NCBI RefSeq assembly: GCF_000211815.1
Contig: NZ_GL890965.1
Span: 7,615 to 71,614, forward strand
Direction of reading: 5' to 3'
DNA length: 64,000 nt
Source of the DNA: Moorena producens 3L
GTDB taxonomy: Bacteria > Cyanobacteriota > Cyanobacteriia > Cyanobacteriales > Coleofasciculaceae
The notes beneath the pieces were generated by a model. It worked only from the letters and a program-made list of their open reading frames with translations. It searched no databases and had not been told where the DNA came from. Both the position numbers and the translations under genes were made by a program. This document shows positions 43,460 through 51,625 of this stretch, piece by piece (within the stretch, counting starts at the first letter, position 1; each line of letters opens with the position of its first letter).

Positions 43460-44665
43460 ATGATGGTAGATTTGATTACCCCAGCACAACGACTAAGCGC
43501 ACTCCCTCCCTATGTATTTGCTCGTTTAGATGAATTAAAAGCAAGAGCCCGTGAGCAAGGGCTGGATTTGATTGACTTGGGGATGGGTAATCCTGATGGT
43601 TCAGCACCGCAGCCGGTGATCGAAGCAGCGATCGCAGCCTTAAAAAATCCGGCTAACCATGGTTATCCTCCCTTTGAGGGGACTGCTAATTTCCGTCGGG
43701 CAATTACGAATTGGTATCACCGCCGCTATGATGTGGAGCTAGACCCAGACAGTGAAGCTTTACCTCTGTTAGGGTCCAAGGAAGGACTAGCTCACCTAGC
43801 CTTGGCCTATGTGAATCCGGGAGATTTGATTTTAGTACCTTCTCCTGCTTATCCGGTCCACTTCCGGGGTCCGTTGATTGCTGGGGGGGAAATTCACAGC
43901 TTGGTTTTGAAACGGGAGAATGATTGGCTGATTGATTTAGGGGCAATTCCGGATCAGGTTGCCCAACGAGCTAAGATCCTCTATTTTAACTATCCCAGTA
44001 ATCCGACCACCGCTACCGCCCCAAGGGAGTTTTTTGAAGAAATTGTTGCCTTTGCCCGTCGGTACTCAATTCTGCTAGTACATGACTTATGTTATGCGGA
44101 ATTAGCATTTGATGGCTATCAGCCTACTAGCTTGCTGGAAATTCCTGGCGCTAAAGATATTGGTGTAGAATTCCACACCCTATCCAAAACTTATAATATG
44201 GCTGGCTGGCGCGTTGGCTTTGTAGTGGGGAATAGCCGCATTATTCAAGGGTTGCGTACCTTAAAAACTAATCTGGACTATGGGATCTTTGCTGCCTTGC
44301 AAACCGCTGCTGAAGCGGCCTTGCAACTGCCAGATGTTTACCTTCAAGACGTCCAAAACCGTTACCGCCGCCGCCGAGATTTCATGATTGAGGGTTTGGC
44401 AGAGTTGGGTTGGCAGATTCCTAAATCCAAGGCAACCATGTATCTGTGGGTTCCTTGCCCAGTAGGGGTAAGTTCAACGGATTTTGCTCTGGATGTTTTG
44501 CAGCAAACTGGAGTAGTCCTCACGCCGGGAAATGCTTTTGGCATCGGGGGTGAAGGGTATGTGCGGATTAGTTTGATTGCGGAATGCGATCGCTTGGGTG
44601 AAGCCCTCAATCGGTTGAAACAAGCTAATATCCGCTACCAAGCCGAAACAATGGTTAAGGTTTAA
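43460..44665 (+). CDS. PLP-dependent class I/II aminotransferase (aspartate / LL-diaminopimelate type)
   Basis: The 401-residue product is a fold-type I aminotransferase. It has DLGMGNPDGSAP at the start, the PLP contacts YFNYPSNPTTATA and VHDLCYAELAFDGY, the Schiff-base Lys in HTLSKTYNMAGWRVGFVVGN, and RISLIAECDRLGEA with the carboxylate-binding Arg. Close relatives are annotated as aspartate, alanine or LL-diaminopimelate aminotransferases. The substrate cannot be fixed from sequence. The last codons (MVKV-stop) already lie within a GGTTTAA heptamer array, so the extreme C-terminus may not be native. Confidence 0.9.
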   Translation: MMVDLITPAQRLSALPPYVFARLDELKARAREQGLDLIDLGMGNPDGSAPQPVIEAAIAALKNPANHGYPPFEGTANFRRAITNWYHRRYDVELDPDSEALPLLGSKEGLAHLALAYVNPGDLILVPSPAYPVHFRGPLIAGGEIHSLVLKRENDWLIDLGAIPDQVAQRAKILYFNYPSNPTTATAPREFFEEIVAFARRYSILLVHDLCYAELAFDGYQPTSLLEIPGAKDIGVEFHTLSKTYNMAGWRVGFVVGNSRIIQGLRTLKTNLDYGIFAALQTAAEAALQLPDVYLQDVQNRYRRRRDFMIEGLAELGWQIPKSKATMYLWVPCPVGVSSTDFALDVLQQTGVVLTPGNAFGIGGEGYVRISLIAECDRLGEALNRLKQANIRYQAETMVKV

Positions 44666-44738
44666 GGTTTAAGGTTTAAGGTTTAAGGTTTAAGGTTTAA
44701 GGTTTAAGGTTTAAGGTTTAAGGTTTAAGGTTTAAGGT
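44656..44738 (+). repeat. GGTTTAA heptamer array at the 3' end of the aminotransferase gene
   Basis: About twelve tandem copies beginning within the final two codons and supplying the TAA stop. Confidence 0.9.
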
Positions 44739-44908
44739 TGTAAATAGGTGCAAGTTGTAGGTAGGTGCAGGTAAGTGAACTCAACAACTGTTGGGGGAAT
44801 TATATCAAATCTGGTAGCATCGGTTTACAACTTGCATTTGCCTTAACTATCCTTACCGACAGCGATTTTTGCGTATAGCTGTCAGTGAGAATGGCCAGAG
44901 TTTAGAAT

Positions 44909-44952
44909 GGGTGCATCTCAGTTTTGCCATTAGGCAAAACTGAGATGCACCC
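44909..44952. repeat. Perfect 20-bp-stem palindrome with GGGTGCATCTCA ends
   Basis: GGGTGCATCTCAGTTTTGCC, a four-base loop, then the exact reverse complement. It shares its ends with the elements at 56676 and 62374-62507. Confidence 0.85.
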
Positions 44953-44954
44953 TG

Positions 44955-45064
44955 GCGGACTTCCCCCTTGACGTTGCGGTTTAATATCTCCGGTTTCTCT
45001 ATGTTGTTTTAGTAATTTTTGAATAAAGCTTTTGGCTACACCAAAACGTTGAGCTAAGTTTCGG
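44955..45064 (-). pseudogene. IS630-type transposase, N-terminal helix-turn-helix fragment
   Basis: The minus strand reads RNLAQRFGVAKSFIQKLLKQHRETGDIKPQ and then RQGGSPPG, the typical start of IS630/Tc1-type transposases (ARRFxVAKSFVQKLLKQYRETG). It is cut on one side by the GGGTGCATCTCA palindrome and on the other by a family C repeat. About 36 codons remain. Confidence 0.75.
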
Positions 45065-45065
45065 A

Positions 45066-45109
45066 GGTGCGACCCTAGGGCGATTTACTCGCCCTAGGAG
45101 GCGCGCACC
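45066..45109. repeat. Family C palindromic repeat
   Basis: GGTGCGACCCTAGGGCG..CGCGCACC, nearly identical to the copy at 48948-48991. Confidence 0.85.
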
Positions 45110-45245
45110 TTGATAATTTTTATTTGTTATGAATTTATAGAATTTTTTGCCGAAAGTCAAGAGAGTAAGGTTTCATACGAAATTTTTATAATTAACTATT
45201 TAATCTATTTATAATTGTACCTCATAGCTATGAGAAACGCTATAT

Positions 45246-45345
45246 ATTCCAAGCAGTAACGCTTCAAGTCCTAATTTTGATCAGCAATCAGCAGCTATTC
45301 CGACAACCCCAAAAAAAGCAATACCTCCTATCATTCCGAGCGGTA
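45246..45345 (-). pseudogene. Duplicate fragment of the Mrr-like gene's hydrophobic domain
   Basis: The minus strand reads LGMIGGIAFFGVVGIAADC-stop-SKLGLEALLLGIY. This matches GMIGGIAFLGVVGIAADGLSKFGLEALLVGIY of the intact gene at 45796-46725. A TGA codon breaks it. It is a leftover of a second, related gene. Confidence 0.8.
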
Positions 45346-45428
45346 GCGAAATTTTAGCTAAACACTACCAGCGCGTCATGCAGGAGATACTCAATTATGC
45401 TTTACCAGCATTCTGAATTATTCACTCA

Positions 45429-45462
45429 ACACCCGCTGCAATTAAACAGCGGGTGTTTTTTA
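45429..45462 (+). terminator. Strong rho-independent terminator without an obvious upstream gene
   Basis: ACACCCGCTG pairs with CAGCGGGTGT, followed by T6. A 23-codon frame (MLYQHSELFTQHPLQLNSGC..) with a GGAG site begins at 45399 and runs through it. Confidence 0.75.
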
Positions 45463-45479
45463 CAATGAACTATCTTCCT

Positions 45480-45796
45480 GGGGGGGTGACATACAAGCTG
45501 AAATCCTTACTGGATAATAATTTCAGCCCATAAGTTCCAAAAATATACATTCTGTTTTGGGCGCTCCTTTGGACGTAGTTATAAGGGTTTGAGCTTGCCA
45601 TTAAGCGATGCAGCTTCGGAACAGGGGAGGCAGCGCGGTCTTGGGGGTTCCCCCCATGAGCGACTGCCGTGGTTTCCCCCACTCGCGCTTTGCATCAAGA
45701 CAATGACTTGAGGGTTAATTTCCGACTGTATCTTCCATGAGCCCATTGGCATCAAAGCCTTATAGAGTAAGCTTTTTGGGGCTCATGTCACCCCCT
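45480..45796 (+). mobile_element. MITE family H, copy 1, with nested family A repeat
   Basis: The ends are GGGGGTGACAT and ATGTCACCCCC. The interior matches the inverted copy at 61633-61891 over long blocks, including TATACATTCTGTTTTGGGC and GCATCAAAGCCTTATAGAG. A family A repeat (45605-45706) is inserted relative to the other copy. The right end supplies the stop codon of the gene at 45796. Confidence 0.8.
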
Positions 45797-46725
45797 CAGC
45801 TATCTTCAGAAGGCTTTTGCTTATATACTTTTTTAATTAATTTTTTCAAATCATCCCTATCAAAAAGCATAATGTCAGTCTTAGCTGCCAGATTTTTTGC
45901 AGGTTCTGTAAACTTACTATTAGTGATAACTAGTCCCAGGTTCGCCTGATAATAGCCAATTGCCCCTGTTACTTCCTGAACGGCCTTAATCCCTACGCTA
46001 CCTTGTTGTATCTTGGCTTGAACAACAGCCTTTATCTCCCCTTTTTTAATTACCAGATCGGCTCCATAATCCGCAGTTGCTGCAGTGCGCTTCACTTGGT
46101 AGCCCAGTTGCTTAAATAATTTAGCCATAAATTTTTTAAACTCCCTCCCCTTCATTTTATCAATTATATCTAAGTGTTCATCAATATCCTCTATAGATTC
46201 AATATCTAAGTGTTCATCAATATCCTGTTTCGATTCACGCCTATCATCAACCAAAGATTTACCATTATTTACTTCTGCTTTGAGTTTGCGTTTCCAATCA
46301 ACTTTATATTTCTTTATTCCTAAATTATCAAAAGATGATGAATTCGATGCCCGCCTATCCTCAACCGAAGATTTACCATTATTCACTTCTTCTTTGAGTT
46401 TGCGTTTCAAATCACGAGAAACCATTAACCGTTCAATCTCTTTACAGAGAGATGCTTTAGATTCTCCTTCTTGTTGGCGCTCTTTATATATTCCAACCAG
46501 TAATGCTTCAAGTCCGAATTTCGATAAGCCATCAGCAGCTATTCCCACCACCCCAAGAAAAGCAATGCCTCCGATCATTCCGAATGGACCTAACATTGCC
46601 AAAGCCGCTGTGATCGCTGCTGCTCCAGTAAATCCCGTTGTTGCCATAGCAATTAGAAGTATCACACCAGGTAAGCCTAGTGCAGCAAACTTTCTAACCA
46701 CTTCATCCATATCACTATTCCTCAA
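45796..46725 (-). CDS. Membrane-anchored Mrr-like restriction endonuclease
   Basis: The product has 309 residues. A Gly/Ala-rich hydrophobic region at about 15-65 (GVILLIAMATTGFTGAAAITAALAMLG, GMIGGIAFLGVVGIA) suggests two membrane helices. A charged linker contains two similar 23-residue units (KRKLKEEVNNGKSSVEDRR and KRKLKAEVNNGKSLVDDRR). The C-terminal Mrr_cat domain has REFKKFMAKLFKQLGYQV, the catalytic Asp in YGADLVIKKG and the QAK motif in VVQAKIQQGSVG, typical of Mrr-family type IV restriction nucleases that cut modified DNA. The stop codon comes from MITE H. Confidence 0.85.
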   Translation of the reverse strand: MRNSDMDEVVRKFAALGLPGVILLIAMATTGFTGAAAITAALAMLGPFGMIGGIAFLGVVGIAADGLSKFGLEALLVGIYKERQQEGESKASLCKEIERLMVSRDLKRKLKEEVNNGKSSVEDRRASNSSSFDNLGIKKYKVDWKRKLKAEVNNGKSLVDDRRESKQDIDEHLDIESIEDIDEHLDIIDKMKGREFKKFMAKLFKQLGYQVKRTAATADYGADLVIKKGEIKAVVQAKIQQGSVGIKAVQEVTGAIGYYQANLGLVITNSKFTEPAKNLAAKTDIMLFDRDDLKKLIKKVYKQKPSEDS

Positions 46726-46988
46726 TATTGTTAGCTTAGAGAATTGCTCTAATTGTCACCAGTATTCCCTCCAAACTGAGTAACGACATCAGTGGAAATA
46801 GGGGATTATTGAATTAACGACGAAGCAAGCTAATAACAGGTTTACACCAACCACTTTACGTTGTCTACTTATGGTTAGCGTGAATAAAGTCAAAGCTTAC
46901 TGCTGACAACCTATGGGAATCCTGCTTGATGAGTGCGCCCCACGACTAAGTTAAAATAGAGGCGTAAAGCTGAAACAAGATCATTCCA
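46726..46988. other. Intergenic region between divergent genes
   Basis: Probable promoters for the Mrr-like gene (leftward) and the small-protein/protease pair (rightward). No repeats of note. Confidence 0.45.
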
Positions 46989-47417
46989 ATGACAGTCCGA
47001 CAACCTCGATACAGCAAAGAAGAATTTGCTCGACGTGGTGATGAAATCTACGAAACTCAGGTGCGTCCAAAGGTCGAAGCAGGGAATCACGGCAAGATTG
47101 TTGCCATTGATATTGAAACAGGCGATTTTGAGGTTGACCCAAGGGAAATAGCCGCTTGCGATCGCCTCGAAGCCCGTAACCCAGATGCTCAGAGGATATC
47201 TGAAAAGTTTTTTGATACTGAATTTTGCCCCCCTAGCCCCCCAATTCTGGGGGGAACAAGAATCAATTTGCTGGTAGAAGTCCCCCAAAATTGGGGGACC
47301 AACGGGGGCTTGGATGTAGCAAATGAGACTTTTCAGACAACCTCTCAAATCTGGATAGTCCGGATTGGTTCACGCTATGTTCGTCGGTTCGGTGGACGTG
47401 GAAAAAGAACGGGATGA
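46989..47417 (+). CDS. Small cyanobacterial protein carrying an in-frame MITE insertion
   Basis: The product has 142 residues as encoded. The ancestral part is RYSKEEFARRGDEIYETQVRP..GKIVAIDIETGDFEVD..DRLEARNPDAQ joined to IWIVRIGSRYVRRFG, about 90 residues. This resembles a widespread cyanobacterial small protein usually encoded next to a retropepsin-like protease. Between them, 52 residues come from a 153-bp element plus a 3-bp duplication (47192-47344). Removing them restores DAQIWIVRIG exactly. Its stop overlaps the next start (ATGA). It may act as an antitoxin-like or regulatory partner, which is inference. Confidence 0.75.
   Translation: MTVRQPRYSKEEFARRGDEIYETQVRPKVEAGNHGKIVAIDIETGDFEVDPREIAACDRLEARNPDAQRISEKFFDTEFCPPSPPILGGTRINLLVEVPQNWGTNGGLDVANETFQTTSQIWIVRIGSRYVRRFGGRGKRTG
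47192..47344 (+). mobile_element. 153-bp MITE with GAGG..CCTC ends and TCA duplication
   Basis: The ends are GAGGATATCTGAAAAG and the inverse of GAGGTTGTCTGAAAAG. A TCA duplication flanks it (47189-47191 and 47345-47347). Inside are two CCCCCAA..TTGGGGG palindromes. The terminal sequence recurs at 63964 at the window edge. Confidence 0.85.
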
Positions 47418-47843
47418 TTAGAGGAAATGTTAATGCAGACTTTGAACCCATTATTCCCATTTCAATTTATGGCTTGAATGGTAAAATTTACACTCAAGCG
47501 GCAATCATAGATACAGGGTTTAATGGTTGGCTTTCACTGTCTCCAGATTTGATTACTCAGTTAAATCTGAGATGGAAAAGGCGAGGACGCGCTCTTCTTG
47601 GGGATGGTAGTGAATGTATTTTTAATGTGTATGAGGTAGTTATCCTATGGGACGGATTCTCTCTAACAATTCCCATCGATGAAGCTGATTCAGAACCACT
47701 TGTTGGAATGTCATTGATGGAAGCGATGCAGCGCGGTCTTGGGGGTTACCCCCATGAGCGACTGCATCAAGACAGGCTATCAACTCATGATTCAAGTCTT
47801 TGAAGGAGGCAACGTAGAACTCCACAAAGTCAATGCACTCTAA
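47414..47843 (+). pseudogene. Retropepsin-like aspartic protease, 3' end frameshifted by a family A repeat
   Basis: The product begins MIRGNVNADFEPIIPISIYGLNG and has the catalytic AAIIDTGFNGWLSLSPDL motif (Asp-Thr-Gly) near residue 33. It continues to SEPLVGMSLME, where a 52-bp family A repeat (47723-47774) shifts the frame. The original end, GYQLMIQVFEGGNVELHKVNAL, is readable in another frame up to the TAA at 47841. As it stands the protein has a foreign 20-residue tail. Members of this family are single-domain proteases that dimerise. Loss of the last strand may or may not kill it. Translationally coupled to the gene before. Confidence 0.8.
47723..47774 (-). repeat. Short family A repeat inside the protease gene
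   Basis: GCGATGCAGCGCGGTCTTGG..CCCCCATGAGCGACTGCATCAAGAC. This is the short version of the element. Confidence 0.9.
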
Positions 47844-48058
47844 CTAATCACTACATCTTTCGCACTATCTCCCGTTCTTTGTAATTATCTATTAATTATC
47901 TAGGGATGATGGTCAATAGTAAATCGTCAATTCTAATTAGATTCAGTATCTAGGAATAAGGGGAAATCGTCCTCCCTACTCCCTACTCCCTACTCCCTAC
48001 TCCCTACTCCCTGCTCCCTACTCCCTACTCCCTGTTCCCTTTGCTATATATGATCTAA
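47844..48058. repeat. CCCTACT heptamer array and intergenic DNA
   Basis: AT-rich DNA followed by about nine CCCTACT/CCCTGCT heptamers (47972-48035) ending in TTTGCTATATA, resembling a TATAGC-cassette end. No gene. Confidence 0.75.
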
Positions 48059-48873
48059 TTACTCATAACTAGCAACATCAAGTATTCTATTAAGAGCAAC
48101 GCTTTCATCTGAAATGTATTCCTGAGAAAAATGGTAATAACTGTTAGGCTCATTATCAGGAATCACGCCATTAACCACCAAGCCCAGAACAGTCTGACCA
48201 GACTGCTCCAAAAGGCGAAAGCAGCACTACCAGAATCTACCACTCCAGGTCGGGAAACTAACAGCACACCATCGGTCATTTTTCCTAAGATAGGAGCATC
48301 AGCAGCAACGTTTAAAGAAGGGGTATCAATAATCACAAAGTCGTAACGACTAGCAACATGGTTAATCAATGAAGCCATGCGCTGGGAATCCAGAAGCACT
48401 GCTGGATTAGGAGGTACTACTCCAGAGGTCAGGACATCCAGAGTCTCGATTACTGGTTTAATGGCATCCCCCAAGTTAACCTGATTCACAAGCATATTGC
48501 TCAAGCCCACTTCATTGGACAAATCCCAGATCCGATGTTGAACAGGCTTATGGAGATCAGCATCGATTAGCAATACCTTACTTCCTCGCTGAGCAATCAC
48601 TGCTGCTAAATTAGCAGACACCGTTGACTTACCTTCTTGAGGTAAGGAACTAGTCACAGTCACCGCCTTGAGGGCTTTATCTGAACTCAAAAACTTGAGA
48701 TTTGCTTGCAGCATCCGATAGGATTCACTGATGGGAGACCGAGGCGTATTCCGAACAATAACTTGGGGGGTAAATGGATCTAAAACTTCCTGTGATGGAT
48801 TTAATAATTGAGTTTTACTAAAGTGGGGAATCACACCCAGCAAGGTAAATTTAAATAATTGCTTAACGTCTTT

Positions 48874-49070
48874 GGCGTTGCTGAATTAAGGAATGAATTC
48901 GCGATCATCTGGTGAAAGTTAAAGCCCCCTAAATCCCCCAACTTTGCGGTGCGACCCAAGGGCGATTTACTCGCCCTAGGAGGCGCGCACCGGAAGGGAC
49001 TTTGAAGGTCTTATTCCCCCCAGAATTGGGGGGTTAGGGGGGCAAAACCATACCCAGAATAAGCAACGCC
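48874..49070. mobile_element. MITE with GGCGTTGCT ends and 8-bp target duplication
   Basis: A 197-bp element flanked by ACGTCTTT on both sides (48866-48873 and 49071-49078). The interior includes CCCCC-rich palindromes and a nested family C repeat at 48948-48991. Its removal restores KTIKDVKQLFKF. Confidence 0.9.
48948..48991. repeat. Family C palindromic repeat nested in the MITE
   Basis: GGTGCGACCCAAGGGCG..GGCGCGCACC, almost the same as the copy at 45066. Confidence 0.85.
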
Positions 49071-49451
49071 ACGTCTTTAATGGTTTTCAGAGATTTATCT
49101 CTTGTTTCTAAAATCTAAATAATTGCTGCGGTCGCAAACAGTCCCTGAAAGCAAGCAGCAATATAGGCTATTTTAGCAGAATAAATCGGAATCATCGGCA
49201 CCTGAGCCCCTGCAATAATGCGGGCATTACCCATGTTTTGATTTTCCGCTACCTGAATTTCTCCAAGCTTATTTAGCAACAGAGAATAGGTGGATTGGGA
49301 CACATCAAGTTGCCGTTCTAACTCGCGCTGCTGTTGTTCCAGTCTAGGGAGATCGTTAAGTCTTTTTCGGTAAGCGGTTTGGGCATTGACTAAGGCTTTT
49401 GTCTGATTAGCCAAACCTAAACGAGCTGCTTCTAATTCTACTAGCTCTTTA

Positions 49452-49774
49452 GTAAGCATTCAGCCGTCAGCCGTCAGCCGTGAGCTAAAGGCTCAAGCTG
49501 CTTGAGGTGCTTTTTGGCACAGGCTTTGGCCTTGGCCTTTTGGCCTTTTGGCCACGCTACGCGAACGGCCACGCGTGCGCGTTTGGCCACGCTGTGCGAA
49601 CGACGCTGGGACTTCACTCAGCATTATTCCAATGCTTACTTGTTGTCTTGATGCAATAGCGAGTGGGGGAAACCCCCAAGACCGCGCTGCATCGCTTATT
49701 CAAAAGCTGAGAGCTGAGAGCTGAGAGCTGAGAGCTGAGAGCTGAGAGCTGAGAGCTGAGAGCTGAATACTTAC
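49452..49774. mobile_element. Family G heptamer-carrying element, copy 1, 8-bp duplication
   Basis: Begins GTAAGCATTCAGCC and ends GCTGAATACTTAC, flanked by GCTCTTTA on both sides (49444-49451 and 49775-49782). It contains CAGCCGT and GAGAGCT heptamers, a family A repeat (49645-49695) and GGCCACGC palindromes. It splits the Wzc-like gene. Confidence 0.92.
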
Positions 49775-50875
49775 GCTCTTTAGTCAGGTCTTGTTGTAAC
49801 TCTCCTAGTTTAAAAAGCTGGCTAGCAGGTTTCGGCTTAGCATTAGAAACCTGTTTTACTCGCTGGTTTAGGATACCTTTTAGGCTGGCTACCTTACTTT
49901 CTAACTTAGCAATTGTGGGATGGGTGGATTGGAAACGGTTACGCTCTAGGGCCAGTTCGACTTCCACTTGGCGCAATTCTTGGAGTGCCTCCTGCACCTC
50001 AGGAGACTGTTTAAGAGCTGTAAGAGCTACAGCTTGTTTGGAGTTCATGCCCAATCGTTTTTGGAGCGATTCGTACTGGGCATTGACATCAGCCATTTTA
50101 GACTGATTTTGAGCAATTTCCTTTTGCAAATCTGTCAGGACTTCGATAGCTGAGCGAGCTTCTGCGTCTAAAGATATCACTTGATTTTCTTGTTTGAACT
50201 GACGCAAAGCTGCTTCTGTTTTACTAACAGTAGCTTCTGCTTGAGGTAACTGTTTCTCAATAAACTTCCGAGCAGCTACAGCTTCAGCCCGTTGAAAATC
50301 TAAGTGATTTTCTAAATAGATAGTCATTAGTTGATTAACAACTGCTGCTGCTTCTTTAGGGTCTTGAGATTGGTAAGATACTTCCAGAAGATCAGTTTTC
50401 CGAATATTGGTAACACTGACATTGTGCAAAAAGTCTTTAATTGCTAAAGGTTGCCCCTGATTATCTTTAAGATTTAGTGCGGTGATTGTCTTTTGAGCCA
50501 GAGGCTCAGACATCATGATGTTGGCTTCTGTATCTAGAGGATTACTTTGGTCTACCAGAGGTTGTAAAATACCGATTTCTTTACCTACCTCGGTAACTGA
50601 AGACGTGGTATTAAGCCGCTTAAATAACAGCAATCCTTGGGCTACATATACCGGCTTTTGCAATGATGCCACCAGAGACATAATCACAGAAACTGATACA
50701 AAAATACCGGAAGCTGGTAGCCAACGTCGCTTCAGGATCCACCAATATTGTTCAAACCTTGAGGATTCAGGAGATTCCATAAATAGCTCAAGAAAAAATT
50801 GTTTAAGTACCTGATGCTTATTTAGGGATATCCTAGCCCAACCAATAGTCTCAATTGTGCCAATACGCCAATTTG

Positions 50876-51562
50876 AGTACTGTTTGTTGAAGGTTGGCTG
50901 GTTGAAGGTTGAATGTTGAAGGTTGAAGGTTGAATGTTGAAGGTTGAAGGTTTAATCGGGTTAATCGAGTTAAAGGTTGAACGCGATCGCGTGGCCTTTT
51001 GGCCAAGGTTGAAGGTTGAAGGGTTAATCGGCTTGATGGTTGGCTGGTTGAAGGGTTAATCGGCTTGATGGTTGGCTGGTTGAAGGGTTAATTGGGTTGG
51101 CTGGTTGAAGGGTTAATTGGGTTGATGCTTGAATGTTGGCTGTTCGCTGTCAACTTTAAACCTACCCTACTTCAGAGGCCAAAGGCAAACAACCACATAA
51201 CCTACCCTACACCGAACGCCAAAGGCGAACAACTAAATAACCTTGGCCAATAGGCCATGCGATCGCGTTCAACCAGCCAACCTTGGCCAAAAGGCCACGC
51301 GATCGCGTTCAACCAGCCAACCTTGGCCAAAAGGCCACGCGATCGCGTTCAACCAGCCAACCTTGGCCAAAAGGCCACGCGATCGCGTTCAACCAGCCAA
51401 CCTTCAACCAAATAACCTTCAACCTTCAACCAAATAACCTTCAACCAAATAACCTTCAACCTTCAACCAAATAACCTTCAACCTTCAACCAGCTAACCTT
51501 CAACCTTCAACCTTCAACCTTCAACCCGATTAACCCGATTAAACCTTCAACAAACTGTAATA
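50876..51562. repeat. Large inverted array of GTTGAAG heptamers
   Basis: The left half has GGTTGAAGGTTGAATG-type units and the right half the complement (CCTTCAACC), so the whole tract is a long imperfect palindrome with GTTTGTTGAAGGTT near both ends. The middle contains CTACCCTAC and GGCCAAAAGGCC palindromes and the 40-bp tandem block at 51241-51400. No gene. Confidence 0.8.
51241..51400. repeat. Four 40-bp tandem repeats containing GCGATCGC
   Basis: Four copies of a 40-bp unit starting CCTTGGCCAAAAGGCCACGC and including GCGATCGC. They are nearly identical, without spacers. Confidence 0.93.
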
Positions 51563-51625
51563 GTATTTCCAATAGGCTGAAAAATTGCCGGATTTGACGA
51601 GATTCTTACCATAGCACCTGTTTGT

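Larger units (their letters stand above)
48059..50780 (-). pseudogene. Polysaccharide co-polymerase/tyrosine autokinase (Wzc-like), broken three times
   Basis: The reconstructed protein starts MESPESSRFEQYWWILKRRW with a Wzz-type membrane and coiled-coil region. It continues past an insertion at 49452-49774 (GELQQDLTKELVELEAARLG) and reaches ILETRDKSLKTIKDV. A second insertion at 48874-49070 is followed by KQLFKFTLLGVIPHFS. The kinase domain has Walker A SLPQEGKSTVSANLA, Walker A' LLIDADLHKP and Walker B FVIIDTPSL. A lesion near 48207 shifts the frame before LLEQSGQTVLGLVVNGVIPD, which continues to a stop at 48059. Intact proteins control capsule or exopolysaccharide chain length and export. 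Confidence 0.85.

Noticed and set aside
46280..46783. 167-codon plus-strand frame over the Mrr-like gene
   Set aside because: The minus strand has the Mrr catalytic motifs. The plus frame lacks any recognisable pattern.
51241..51400. 40-bp repeats as a CRISPR array
   Set aside because: The four units are directly adjacent without unique spacers and consist of dispersed palindromes. No cas genes are in the window.
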